Source: Mycobacterium sp. DL (lineage in GTDB: Bacteria > Actinomycetota > Actinomycetes > Mycobacteriales > Mycobacteriaceae). Taken from it: a stretch of DNA of 64,000 nucleotides. Of the stretch, positions 50,966-59,293 are shown piece by piece. Position numbers and translations under genes: made by a program. The notes below the pieces were generated by a model that saw only the letters and a list, made by a program, of their open reading frames with translations, searched no databases and was not told the DNA's origin. The stretch lies in the NCBI RefSeq assembly GCF_039729195.1, contig NZ_CP155796.1, forward strand, positions 992,001-1,056,000. Direction: 5' to 3'. Each line of letters begins with the position of its first letter. The first letter of the stretch is position 1.

Positions 50966-52105
50966 TCAAGCCGGCTCGTCGGGACGAACAGCATCGCGGA
51001 ACTTCTCGAGAACCGCGGGACCTTCCGGGCCGTTCCACAACACCTGCGTCAGCAGCAGATCGGTCACCCCGGTCCGGGGATCGGTCCGCCAGCCGGTGCC
51101 CAGGCCACCGTCCCAGCCATAGCGCCCGTCGGGTTCGACGCACAGGCCGTAACCCCACCCCGCTCCGTTGAGGAAGACCTCGGCGTCGTCGCGTTGCTCA
51201 GGGCTCAGATGATCGCTTGTCATCGCCGCCAGCGATTCGGCAGAGATCAGTCGGCCGTCCCGCAGCGCGTCGGTGAACACCATGAGGTCGTCGATCGTCG
51301 ACACCAAACCCGAGGAGCCCGAGGGGAAGTCGGGCGGTGCCGCCCACATGCCGTGCACCGGGTCGAACACCTCGAACCCGCCCTCGGTCAGTGACAACTG
51401 CGGCACAAAGCGCGCCAGCTTGTCGGTCGGCACGTGGAATGCCTTGTCCACCAAGCCTGCCGGCGCGAACACCCGGTCGATGAGAACTTCGGGCAGTGGA
51501 CTGCCTGCGACCCGGGCCAGCAACACCCCGAGCAGATCGGCCGACGTCTGATAGAGCCACCGCGCTCCCGGCTGCGCGATCAAGGGCAGTGCCGCAAGAC
51601 GGCGGAGCCACTCCTCGGGGGGCGGTGGGGCGTACCGGCCGGGCGGGCCGTCGCTGCCCAGGCGGGCGTCGGCGTACGCCAGCTGGATCGGTGCATCCAT
51701 CGGAAACCGGGGCAGCATCCCGTCGCCGCAGCGAAACGTCAGCACATCCTCGACCGTGACCTCCCGCCCAGCGGGAACCGTGTCGTTCAGCTCGCCGTCG
51801 TCGGCCCGCAGCACCGGTCGATCCGCGAGCTCGGGCAGCCAACGGACGATCGGGTCACGCAGGGTCAGCTCACCGGAATCCAGCATGCTCAGCGCAGCCG
51901 CGGCGACGATCGGCTTGGAGATCGACGCGATCCGCATGATCGTGTCGCGTCTCAGTGGTGTGCCCATGCCATCGTCGCCGCCGACGTAGATCAGCGGAGC
52001 CCGGCCGGGTACCGTCACCGCCGCTATCGCACCAGGCACCTTGCCATCGGCGATCGCTTCATCCAGAACGTGTTCGACGGTCATGTCGGTACTGACCGTA
52101 GGCAC
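50966..52105 (-). CDS. Serine hydrolase of the beta-lactamase/esterase (class C-like) family
   Basis: A 379-residue protein with SISK (61-64) as the SxxK catalytic motif in RIASISKPIVAAAALSM, YQTSAD (~200) as the YxN/YxS equivalent, and GWDGGLGTGW as the C-terminal HxG-like box. No signal peptide, so probably cytoplasmic, as with mycobacterial EstB/LipD-like esterases rather than true beta-lactamases. Convergent with hipA 7 bp away. MPTVSTD or the Met at position 8 may be the start. Confidence 0.85.
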   Translation of the reverse strand: MPTVSTDMTVEHVLDEAIADGKVPGAIAAVTVPGRAPLIYVGGDDGMGTPLRRDTIMRIASISKPIVAAAALSMLDSGELTLRDPIVRWLPELADRPVLRADDGELNDTVPAGREVTVEDVLTFRCGDGMLPRFPMDAPIQLAYADARLGSDGPPGRYAPPPPEEWLRRLAALPLIAQPGARWLYQTSADLLGVLLARVAGSPLPEVLIDRVFAPAGLVDKAFHVPTDKLARFVPQLSLTEGGFEVFDPVHGMWAAPPDFPSGSSGLVSTIDDLMVFTDALRDGRLISAESLAAMTSDHLSPEQRDDAEVFLNGAGWGYGLCVEPDGRYGWDGGLGTGWRTDPRTGVTDLLLTQVLWNGPEGPAVLEKFRDAVRPDEPA

Positions 52106-52130
52106 GTCCCGGACTCATCGTCAGGCGGGG

Positions 52131-53255
52131 TCAGGACAGCGCGAACCGCAGCCCGGCCACCGCGGTCCCGGTCCAGATGTCGGCCGTGATCTCTTCGGGT
52201 CGCACCGCGATGACCTCGCCGCCCCTGTCGAGCACCGCGACCGCGATCCGCGACAGCAGGTCGTACCCGTCGTCGTCATAGGTCACCATCCCGGTGGCGT
52301 CGTTGAGCCGCCCGAGGATGTCGACGGTGAAGTCATAGACCAGCGTGGACACCGCACCGGCCATGGCGGCCTTGCTGATGTCGGCGAGGTCGGTGGCCAC
52401 CAGACCACGGGCCACCCCGTCGCCGATGTCGTCGACCCGCGCATTGGTGCGCTGGGCGTTCAGCGACGACAGCGACCCGCGGATCGCGTCGTCGATCTGG
52501 TCGGGGCGCAGCGTGTCCGGCCCGCCGGGGACCGCGACGATCTCACGTTTGTGGTCCCGGGCGCGGTACAGCTCCAGCAACGGATCGGTCGCGAACAGGA
52601 ACAGCGGTCGGCTCGCCGACGGATCCACCTGTCCCAGTTCGGATTCCACCGCTTCGGAGACCCGCTTGGCGTAGACGTCCAGCAGTGCCTTCTTGCCCTC
52701 GTCGCCGACCAGCCTTCGGACATGGTCGCGGTCGCGGATCGTCGCGCGGTTGGTCGCTTCCGCCGCGTCCGCGGGGTACTCGCCGATCAACGGCAACTCC
52801 TCGGCGCGGGTGGTGGCCGTGGCCCGCCAAAGATTCCACCCGTTGGTCGACAGCGTCAGTGCGTAGGCCTCCTGCGGGGTGGTCACCGCGCGGACCAGCT
52901 GGCCGATGTCGAAGTAGGCGCCCACCTGCGACTGGTTCTGCAGCGCGTTGGGCAGCACGTACACCTCGTGGACGTCGTCGGCGATGAAGATCGCCAGCGA
53001 CCGCGACAGCCGCAGCCACAGGTCGGATTCGGCGATCTCGGTCCACCGGTCGCGCAGCTTCCGCTCGACGGCGTTCTTGGCGCCTCGCTCCCGGATCGCG
53101 CGCAGAGCGCGGTCGACGGCGCTCTTGGCGTTCAGCAGGCTGGCCTCGCGCTGGTCGGGGGCCGGCGAGGTCTCCGCGTAGATCGTGATGGCGTGTTCGT
53201 GGGGTTCGCCGAGCCGGGTCAGGTCGAACGTGTCGGGCAGGTGGTAACGCGTCAC
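52131..53255 (-). CDS. baeRF-type (eRF1-related) protein
   Basis: A 374-residue soluble protein resembling bacterial archaeo-eukaryotic release-factor-like (baeRF) proteins: HAITIYAETSPAPDQREASLLNAKSAVDRALRAIRERG at the N-terminus, FIADDVHEVYVLPNALQNQSQVGAYFDIGQLVRAV in the middle and a C-terminal L7Ae-like region (VSTLVYDFTVDILGRLND, LDRGGEVIAV). It lacks an evident GGQ. Family members are proposed to act on stalled ribosomes, but this is not shown. Single gene. Confidence 0.6.
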   Translation of the reverse strand: MTRYHLPDTFDLTRLGEPHEHAITIYAETSPAPDQREASLLNAKSAVDRALRAIRERGAKNAVERKLRDRWTEIAESDLWLRLSRSLAIFIADDVHEVYVLPNALQNQSQVGAYFDIGQLVRAVTTPQEAYALTLSTNGWNLWRATATTRAEELPLIGEYPADAAEATNRATIRDRDHVRRLVGDEGKKALLDVYAKRVSEAVESELGQVDPSASRPLFLFATDPLLELYRARDHKREIVAVPGGPDTLRPDQIDDAIRGSLSSLNAQRTNARVDDIGDGVARGLVATDLADISKAAMAGAVSTLVYDFTVDILGRLNDATGMVTYDDDGYDLLSRIAVAVLDRGGEVIAVRPEEITADIWTGTAVAGLRFALS

Positions 53256-53445
53256 CGGTCACTCCTTTGTGTTGGGTGTCCCCATCCACCATAGGCACGC
53301 GGCGAGACCGAGCACTGCTGGCAAAGGTCCTCAGATCCCAGCCGACGGGAGCGAGCGGATGCGAATACCGTTGCCAAGAGCCATATTCACGAAATCAGCA
53401 GCTGTTGCTGCGAGGATGGGTGCGAACGCGAAGGGAAGGCAGGTC

Positions 53446-54376
53446 ATGACGTTCGCCGCCGCACTGCAGCGTCGAATGCTGCTGGCATTCCTCGGGGTGC
53501 TGCTGGTGCTGTACACGTCGGCGGTGTTCACCACCGAGCAGTGGTCTGTCACCCGCGGCGAGATGGTGGCGGTGCTCTTGTGCGCGGCCGGCCTGGCATT
53601 CGCCCTTCCCACCCCGCTGCGCCGCTGGCGCTACCTGGTGTCGGTGGTGTGTCTGTGTGTGGCACCGATCGTGCCGATGATCCACCACGACCTCATCGTC
53701 GCCCAGGTGTGGGCGCTGATCCCGCTGATGTTCGCCGCCATCTACATCAGGGTGTGGCATCGCCCAGCACCTGGCGCGCGCAGTGGCCGTGCTGCTTTCG
53801 GCGGCCAGTGCGGCGGCGCTGGCGGTGGCGCCTGCTCCGGCGCCGTGGCCGTGGTACTTCATGTTCGCGGTGTGCATCATCGCCGCCGCGGAGATCATCG
53901 GCGTGCTGCACTCCACACTCTTTGATGCCGCGCTGCGTGACCCGCTGACCTCTGCGTGGAATCGTGCCGGCGTCGAACGCCACGCCGCCGACCTGATCGC
54001 TCGCGCGCAGCGACGAGCGGAACCGGTGGGCGTCATCGTCCTCGACGTCGACGACTTCAAGGCCGTCAACGATCACGACGGGCACGCCGCGGGTGACCGC
54101 GTACTGGCCCAACTCGCACGCGCCTGGACCTCACGGCTGCCCACATCCGCGCTCATCGGCCGGCTCGGCGGCGACGAGTTCGTGGTCGTGTTAAGTGGAT
54201 TCGATGACCGGCGGGCCCGTGACCTGGCCCGCGACCTCGCCGCGGCAGGCCCGGTCCGGGTCAGTGCGGGGACCGCGGTCGGCCGACCCGTCGACGCGGA
54301 GGGCTTCGCACTGCTGATGGCTTCTGCGGACGACGAGCTCTATCGCATCAAGCGGGAACGCAAGAGCCGTGACTGA
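53446..54376 (+). pseudogene. Membrane diguanylate cyclase-like (GGDEF) gene with a frameshift
   Basis: The N-terminal part runs from an ATG at 53446 (after AAGGGAAGGCAGG) and encodes several TM helices (LLAFLGVLLVLYTSAVF; MVAVLLCAAGLAFALP; VWALIPLMFAAIYIRVW). The reading then continues in the next frame from about 53762: LARAVAVLLSAASAAALAVA, WYFMFAVCIIAAAEIIGVLH, then a GGDEF domain with VIVLDVDDFKAVNDHDGHAAGD and RLGGDEFVVVL. One extra C near 53761 explains the switch. The GGDEF active site (GGDEF, DVDDFK) is intact, so a natural break, a sequencing error, or a coupled restart at the GTG at 53783 are all possible. Confidence 0.8.
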
Positions 54377-54391
54377 GAGTTGCCCGGTCGT

Positions 54392-55420
54392 CTACAGCAG
54401 CCCGCGCAGTGCTGCCAGCACCGCGTCGACCTCGCCGTCGCTGGTCGACCAGGAACACACGAACCGCACCACCGGCTCGGCGATGTCCGGCTGGTGCACC
54501 AGGTAGTCGCGGGCGATCGCGTGGTGCACGTCGACGTCGAGTTCAACGAACACCTCGTTGGCCTCCACCGGAGAGGCCAGGTGGAGGCCGAGGTCGGTCA
54601 TGCCGGTGCTGAGCCTGCGTGCCATCGCATTGGCATGTGCCGCGGTCTCCAGCCAGAGATCGTCCTCCAGCATTCCCAGGAACTGTGCGGCGACGAAGCG
54701 GTGCTTGCTTGCAAGGTGACCGATCTGCTTCTGCACAAAGTGGATTCCGCTGAACTGTTCGGGGCGGCGGACCAGCAGGGCGTCGCCGAATAGCATGCCG
54801 TTCTTGGTTCCGCCGACGGTGACGATGTCCGCGTCGCCGATCGCCTCGACAGGTGAGACACCCAGCGCGGCAATGGCATTGGCGATGCGGGAGCCGTCGA
54901 CGTGGACCAGCAGGTCGAGGGCATGGGCGCGGTCGACGAACTCCGCGATGGCCTGTGCGGGCCAGACGCGACCGTTCTCGGTGGACTGGGTGATCGTGAC
55001 GATGCGGGGCTGCGAATGATGGACCGCGCCACGGCGGGCGACCCGACGGTCGAGGTCGTCGGGGCTGATCAGGCCATCATCGCTGGGCAACCGGGTCAGC
55101 TGGGCGCCGGAGAGCCGGACAGGTCCGCCGGCCTCGTCGAGCAGGACGTGTGCGACGTCGCTGCAGAGGATCTCGTGCCACGGCTGCACCGCCGATGCCA
55201 GCGCGATGATGTTGGCCGCCGTGCCGGTGAACGGGAACAGCACCTCGGCCCCGGGTGAGTCGAAGGCATCCCGGAGCGCGTCGGTCGCACGCTGGGTGAC
55301 GGCGTCGGCGCCATAGGCCGGAGCGGACCCGTCGTTGGCCCGGTGCAGGGCTTCCAGAGCTCTGGGGTGCGCCGGGGCGGCGTTGTCCGAGGCGAACGCG
55401 GGGGACGGCACGCTCCCCAT
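54392..55420 (-). CDS. Low-specificity threonine aldolase-family PLP enzyme
   Basis: A 342-residue fold-type I PLP enzyme: FASDNAAPAHPRALEALHRANDG, YGADAVTQRATDALRDAF, LFPFTGTAANIIALAS, HVDGSRIANA (Asp binding the pyridine N) and TVGGTKNGML, with the PLP lysine in GGTKNG. Cleaves L-threonine or allo-threonine to glycine and acetaldehyde. Length and motifs are normal. Starts with ATG or the next residues; convergent with the GGDEF gene. Confidence 0.9.
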   Translation of the reverse strand: MGSVPSPAFASDNAAPAHPRALEALHRANDGSAPAYGADAVTQRATDALRDAFDSPGAEVLFPFTGTAANIIALASAVQPWHEILCSDVAHVLLDEAGGPVRLSGAQLTRLPSDDGLISPDDLDRRVARRGAVHHSQPRIVTITQSTENGRVWPAQAIAEFVDRAHALDLLVHVDGSRIANAIAALGVSPVEAIGDADIVTVGGTKNGMLFGDALLVRRPEQFSGIHFVQKQIGHLASKHRFVAAQFLGMLEDDLWLETAAHANAMARRLSTGMTDLGLHLASPVEANEVFVELDVDVHHAIARDYLVHQPDIAEPVVRFVCSWSTSDGEVDAVLAALRGLL

Positions 55421-55483
55421 TCTGCGCCGAGCGTGAAGCCACGGCTGTGGTTGGGGCCGCGATCGCAGCCGGGAACGCTATTC

Positions 55484-55525
55484 CGCGGGGACGGGGCGTC
55501 ACCGCGCGGGGACGGGGCGTCACCG
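55484..55525. repeat. 21-bp perfect tandem duplication at the helicase stop codon
   Basis: Two exact copies of a 21-bp GC-rich unit (CGCGGGGACG...), 55484-55504 and 55505-55525. The second contains the stop (55520-55522) of the PIF1-like helicase gene and part of its last codons. Confidence 0.85.
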
Positions 55526-57859
55526 CGCGGCGAGCCAGGCGAAGAACTCGTCGGCGCACACCACCGGCTTGTTGTACTCCCCGGCCTTGCGTGCCTTGCC
55601 CGACTGGGTTCCCTCCTCCGCCGTCACCAGCACGTCGCAGCGGGTCTTGCTCACGGTCTTCACCGGTGTGAGCCCGGCCGAGATGGCCAAGCGCTCCATC
55701 TCGTCACGTTCCACCACCCGACCGGTCGTGTCCTGCGCGGTCCCGGTGAAACAGACGCGCGTGCCTGGCACCAGGATCGTGTAGATGTCATGTCGCTCGA
55801 GAAGCATGTCGTCGGTGACGATGTCGGCGTCGAGCAGCGTCTCCACCGCACGCAGCCGCTGCACGACCTCGTCGGTGAGCGTCACCCGGGTGGCCGCCGC
55901 CCGCAGCTGGTCGGCGACCGACTGCCGGACCGCCGCATCCTCACCGTGAAGTGGTCGCGCCGATTCGCCGATCAGCACCGGGCCGACGCATCGACTCACC
56001 CGCAGCAGCGCCGACAGTGCCGGCAGGTGGTCTGCATTCGGTGTCGGCGTCTGCTGATCGCGGCTGACCAGCAGCCCCGAGACCTCGGAGGAGTCGGCTT
56101 CGTCGAACGCCGACGATCCGGTGTCGGGAACACCCAACTCGGTGAAGGCCTGCATCGTCGCCGCCGCGACGTCCACGGCTGACCGTGCCGCGGCTACCGC
56201 GCGGCGCGGCATGTCGACGCCCATCGGCATCGGCGTGACGTGGCCCAGCCGCTTCAACTCGAAATCGATCAGACCCATCGTCTCGTCGATACCCACACCG
56301 ACCGGCGTGCAGCCGGCCAACATCGGCGAGATCACCGCCCACGCCTCCCGAAGCGTGGGGGCGAGCAGAACGTCGGACACGCTGATGCCGAATGCTTTTC
56401 GTGCATCGGCCAGATCGCGTTGCGGGTTCACCAACGTGGCCACCGCGGTTCCGTCGTCGAAGGCCACCGCCAGCTCGACCGGGCGCGGCCGAGACAACCG
56501 TCCCTCGTCGCCGACGGTGAGGATGGCGACCGCACAGTATCGGCGGTCGCGGTCGTCGTGCACCGCAGCGCGCAGGAACCGGGCGATCCGCCGGTCGGTC
56601 TTCATGTCCTTGGGCAGCACCGGGCGTTTGAGGACCAGACCCTGCAGCGAGGTGCAGCGGCTCAGGGCCACATAGAGCTGACCGAACGAGAACATGCCAC
56701 CGGTGAGATCCACGACCAGTCGGTGCAGCGTCTGCCCTTGGCTCTTGTGGATCGTGATCGCCCACGCCAGCTTGAACGGCATCTGCGTGTAGGTGCCCAC
56801 CACTTCCCGGCGGAGCGCGCCGCCGTCGACGACCGGGCGCGTCGCCTCCCAGGTGAACGGGGTGACGTCGGCGGTGCTGCCGTCCGGGAACTCCACGACG
56901 ACGACGGCTCCGTGGCGGTCGTGGTCGACGCCGACCACGCGGCCGATCGTGCCGTTCACCCAGCGATCGGACTGGTCGTTGTTGAGCATCATGATCTGGG
57001 CGCCCACCTTGAAGCGGACCGTCTCCTCGACCGGCGGGTCGAACAACGCCAGATCGCCGGAAGTCTTGGCGTGGTGCACCATCTCGTCGCCGGACAACCG
57101 CTCCAGATGCTGGCGATTGCGTGCCGTGACCAGCCGGTTGGTGGGAGCCAGCGTCAACCAGAACTCGTCCTCGGGCGGGACGAAGTCGGGATCGGTGCGC
57201 GCATTGAGCTGCTCTCGGGCGTGGCCGAGCAGCACCCCTTCGCGAATCTCATTGAGGATGGCCGCCATTCGATCGTCACCGAGCTGACGGAACACCGTGG
57301 TCAACGCGACGGTGGGGAAGTCTTCGCGACGGAAACTGCGGGCGGAGAAGAAGTACGGGGTCTCGTAGGTCGTGGAGAAGTAGTGCGCTTCGCTCTCGGT
57401 GACGACCGGTGGCAGCTGGTACAGGTCACCGACGAGGACGACCTGCACCCCGCCGAACGGCTGCCCCGGATGAGGGCCGAACTGCTGCAGGGCGGCGGCG
57501 AGCATGTCGAACAGATCGGCGCGCACCATCGACGCCTCGTCGATGATCAGCGTGTCCAGCGATGCGAGGGTCTTGGCGAAGCGGCCCGGTCGGTAGTCGC
57601 CGGAGCGCACCTCGTGCAAACCGGTGGTGGTGCGGAACCCGAACAGTCGGTGGATCGTGTAGCCGTCGACGTTGAGCGCGGCGATCCCGGTCGGTGCGAC
57701 CACCACGACGTTGCGATCGGTGTCGGCCATGAACCGGCGGATCAGCGTCGACTTGCCGGTACCGGCCTTGCCGGTGAGGAAGGTGTTGTGACCCTCGTTC
57801 AGCAGTGCCAGCGCGCGACGGAATTCGTCGGTGAGGACGATGTCGTCGGGGGTCTGCAC
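55520..57859 (-). CDS. PIF1/RecD-like helicase with exonuclease-like middle and C-terminal BRCT
   Basis: A 779-residue protein. Superfamily 1B helicase ~1-430: Walker A GKAGTGKST (30-38), APTGIAAL (motif Ia), IIDEASMVRAD (motif II), VVLVGDLYQLPPV (motif III), HKSQGQTL and YVALSRC (motifs V, VI). The middle (~450-610; PVELAVAFDDGTAVATLVNP, VGVGIDETMGLIDFELKRLG) has the look of a DnaQ-like or nuclease-derived domain but without clear acidic triad. The C-terminus (~695-779; GTRVCFTGTAQDTTGR, DVLVTAEEGTQSGKARKAGE) is a BRCT domain as in ligases. Probably resolves DNA structures during replication or repair. Confidence 0.87.
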   Translation of the reverse strand: MQTPDDIVLTDEFRRALALLNEGHNTFLTGKAGTGKSTLIRRFMADTDRNVVVVAPTGIAALNVDGYTIHRLFGFRTTTGLHEVRSGDYRPGRFAKTLASLDTLIIDEASMVRADLFDMLAAALQQFGPHPGQPFGGVQVVLVGDLYQLPPVVTESEAHYFSTTYETPYFFSARSFRREDFPTVALTTVFRQLGDDRMAAILNEIREGVLLGHAREQLNARTDPDFVPPEDEFWLTLAPTNRLVTARNRQHLERLSGDEMVHHAKTSGDLALFDPPVEETVRFKVGAQIMMLNNDQSDRWVNGTIGRVVGVDHDRHGAVVVVEFPDGSTADVTPFTWEATRPVVDGGALRREVVGTYTQMPFKLAWAITIHKSQGQTLHRLVVDLTGGMFSFGQLYVALSRCTSLQGLVLKRPVLPKDMKTDRRIARFLRAAVHDDRDRRYCAVAILTVGDEGRLSRPRPVELAVAFDDGTAVATLVNPQRDLADARKAFGISVSDVLLAPTLREAWAVISPMLAGCTPVGVGIDETMGLIDFELKRLGHVTPMPMGVDMPRRAVAAARSAVDVAAATMQAFTELGVPDTGSSAFDEADSSEVSGLLVSRDQQTPTPNADHLPALSALLRVSRCVGPVLIGESARPLHGEDAAVRQSVADQLRAAATRVTLTDEVVQRLRAVETLLDADIVTDDMLLERHDIYTILVPGTRVCFTGTAQDTTGRVVERDEMERLAISAGLTPVKTVSKTRCDVLVTAEEGTQSGKARKAGEYNKPVVCADEFFAWLAAR

Positions 57860-57955
57860 GGATGCCCACGCTACCGCCGTTGACCGCCGCCCAAGGTGCC
57901 CCCAGGGTCGCGGCCGGGGCCGAATCCACGACCGTCAGCGCACACTCGCGGGAGC

Positions 57956-58642
57956 TCAGCCGCGGCTGGCCCGCCACGATCGCCAACCCCGGTGCGCCGC
58001 GAACGCGCCCACTCCCGCGGTCAGGCACCACACCGCGATCGCGGTATAGGCCAGCGGCGCCGAGAACTCCCCGATCGACGCCCCCAGCGCGGTGTACACG
58101 AACGCCCGTGGCGCCGACCCGATGAACGCCCCGACCGCCATCTGCCACAACGGAACTCCGAAAGCGCCGAATGTGTACGAGGCCAGCGCGTCGGAGATCC
58201 CCGGCACGAATCGCTGACCGACGACGGCCCACAGCCCGCCGCGCTGGATCATCCCGTCGATGCGATCGGAGCGCTGCGGCCCCAGAAGCGCCCGCGCGCT
58301 GTCCCGTCCGGCCCGGCGACCGGCATACGCCGAGATGACCGCACTCCCGACGGTCGCGCCCAGCGTCACTAACGTGCCGAGCAGCGGCCCGAACAGGAAT
58401 CCGCTGCCCGCGGCCAACAGCGGCCCCGGCACCAGCAGGGCGCCGAGGACCGCGGACACCACCACATACGTCAGCGGCGCCAGCGGGCCCGTCGACTCGA
58501 TCAGGCGACGCACCGAATCGACGTCGATCACCTGCTGGATTGCTGTTAAATAGAACAGCACCGTCAAAACCGCGACGACCAGCGCGAGTCGGACCAGCGC
58601 GCGCCGTTTCGAGGTTTCGGGAACACCGACGGGATCAACCAT
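57956..58642 (-). CDS. TVP38/TMEM64-family (DedA-like) membrane protein
   Basis: A 228-residue protein (start at the ATG at 58642; a GTG 21 bp further out is possible) with ~6 TM segments. VTT-domain hallmarks: LVPGPLLAAGSGFLFGPLLGTLVTLGATVGSAVISAYAGRRAGRD and QRFVPGISDALASYTFGAFGVPLWQMAVGAFIGSAPRAFVYTALG, i.e. F/G-x-x-G and the second reentrant 'R-x-x-P-G-x-x-x' loop. Thought to act in lipid or undecaprenyl-phosphate transport; role in mycobacteria unknown. Confidence 0.87.
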   Translation of the reverse strand: MVDPVGVPETSKRRALVRLALVVAVLTVLFYLTAIQQVIDVDSVRRLIESTGPLAPLTYVVVSAVLGALLVPGPLLAAGSGFLFGPLLGTLVTLGATVGSAVISAYAGRRAGRDSARALLGPQRSDRIDGMIQRGGLWAVVGQRFVPGISDALASYTFGAFGVPLWQMAVGAFIGSAPRAFVYTALGASIGEFSAPLAYTAIAVWCLTAGVGAFAAHRGWRSWRASRG

Positions 58643-58681
58643 GGCAGAACAATCCTGCCGCACCCCGTTAAGTTGGCAGAC

Positions 58682-59293
58682 GTGAGTGTGACGGCGGGGG
58701 ATCTGACGGGAACCGAACGGGCGGTGCTGCTGGTGCTGATGGCTGAATCACGGTCGGTACCCAACCCCGAACTTGCCGTGCTGGGCCCTGCGCTGGACAA
58801 ACCGGGCCGCGAGAAACTCAATCGGCTCGGGCTGATCGAATCCGAGCGTGTCGGAAACAGATTCGTCCACGAGCTCACCGATCGCGGCTGGCGACTGTGC
58901 CGCGACCTCATCGACGCAGGCCCGCCGCCCCGTTCGACCGGTTCGGCAAAGACGGTCTACACCGTGCTCGGAGCCCTCGGCCGCTACCTGAGCCACGCCG
59001 ACCTCAGCCTGGCCGACGTCTTCGGTGTCACCCCCTCCTCCACCGAGGACCGAATCCGCGACGCCTACCGGCGGCTGACACCGCGTCCCGGCGGCTGGGT
59101 CTCGCTGACCCGGCTTCGGGCCGAGCTGCAGGTGCCCCGCGCCGACGTCGATGCCGCGCTGGCCGCGCTGCACCGCGCCCCGGGCGTCAGCGTGATCCCG
59201 CAGGAGGACCAGAAAGTCCTGACCGCCGAGGACCGCGCCGCCGCCGTCGTCATCGGGGACCGGCCCAAGCATCTGATCGCGATTGACGCGTGA
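58682..59293 (+). CDS. Winged-helix-like partner of the dual ATPase
   Basis: A 203-residue protein from the GTG at 58682 (MSVTAGDLTGTE); a TTG three codons earlier is possible. Two HTH/winged-helix-like parts: TERAVLLVLMAESRSVPNPELAVLG...LNRLGLIESERVGNRFVHELTDRGWRLC at the start, and RIRDAYRRLTPRPGGWVSLTRLRAELQVPRADVDAALAALHRAPGVSVIPQEDQKVL at the end. Stop overlaps the start of the ATPase gene (GTGATG), so they form a strict two-gene unit. It probably recognises DNA or regulates the ATPase. Confidence 0.75.
   Translation: MSVTAGDLTGTERAVLLVLMAESRSVPNPELAVLGPALDKPGREKLNRLGLIESERVGNRFVHELTDRGWRLCRDLIDAGPPPRSTGSAKTVYTVLGALGRYLSHADLSLADVFGVTPSSTEDRIRDAYRRLTPRPGGWVSLTRLRAELQVPRADVDAALAALHRAPGVSVIPQEDQKVLTAEDRAAAVVIGDRPKHLIAIDA

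Noticed and set aside
57925-57955. GTCAGCGCACACTCGCG as a third repeat-family copy
   Set aside because: Only one arm is visible; no facing arm nearby, so not counted as an element.
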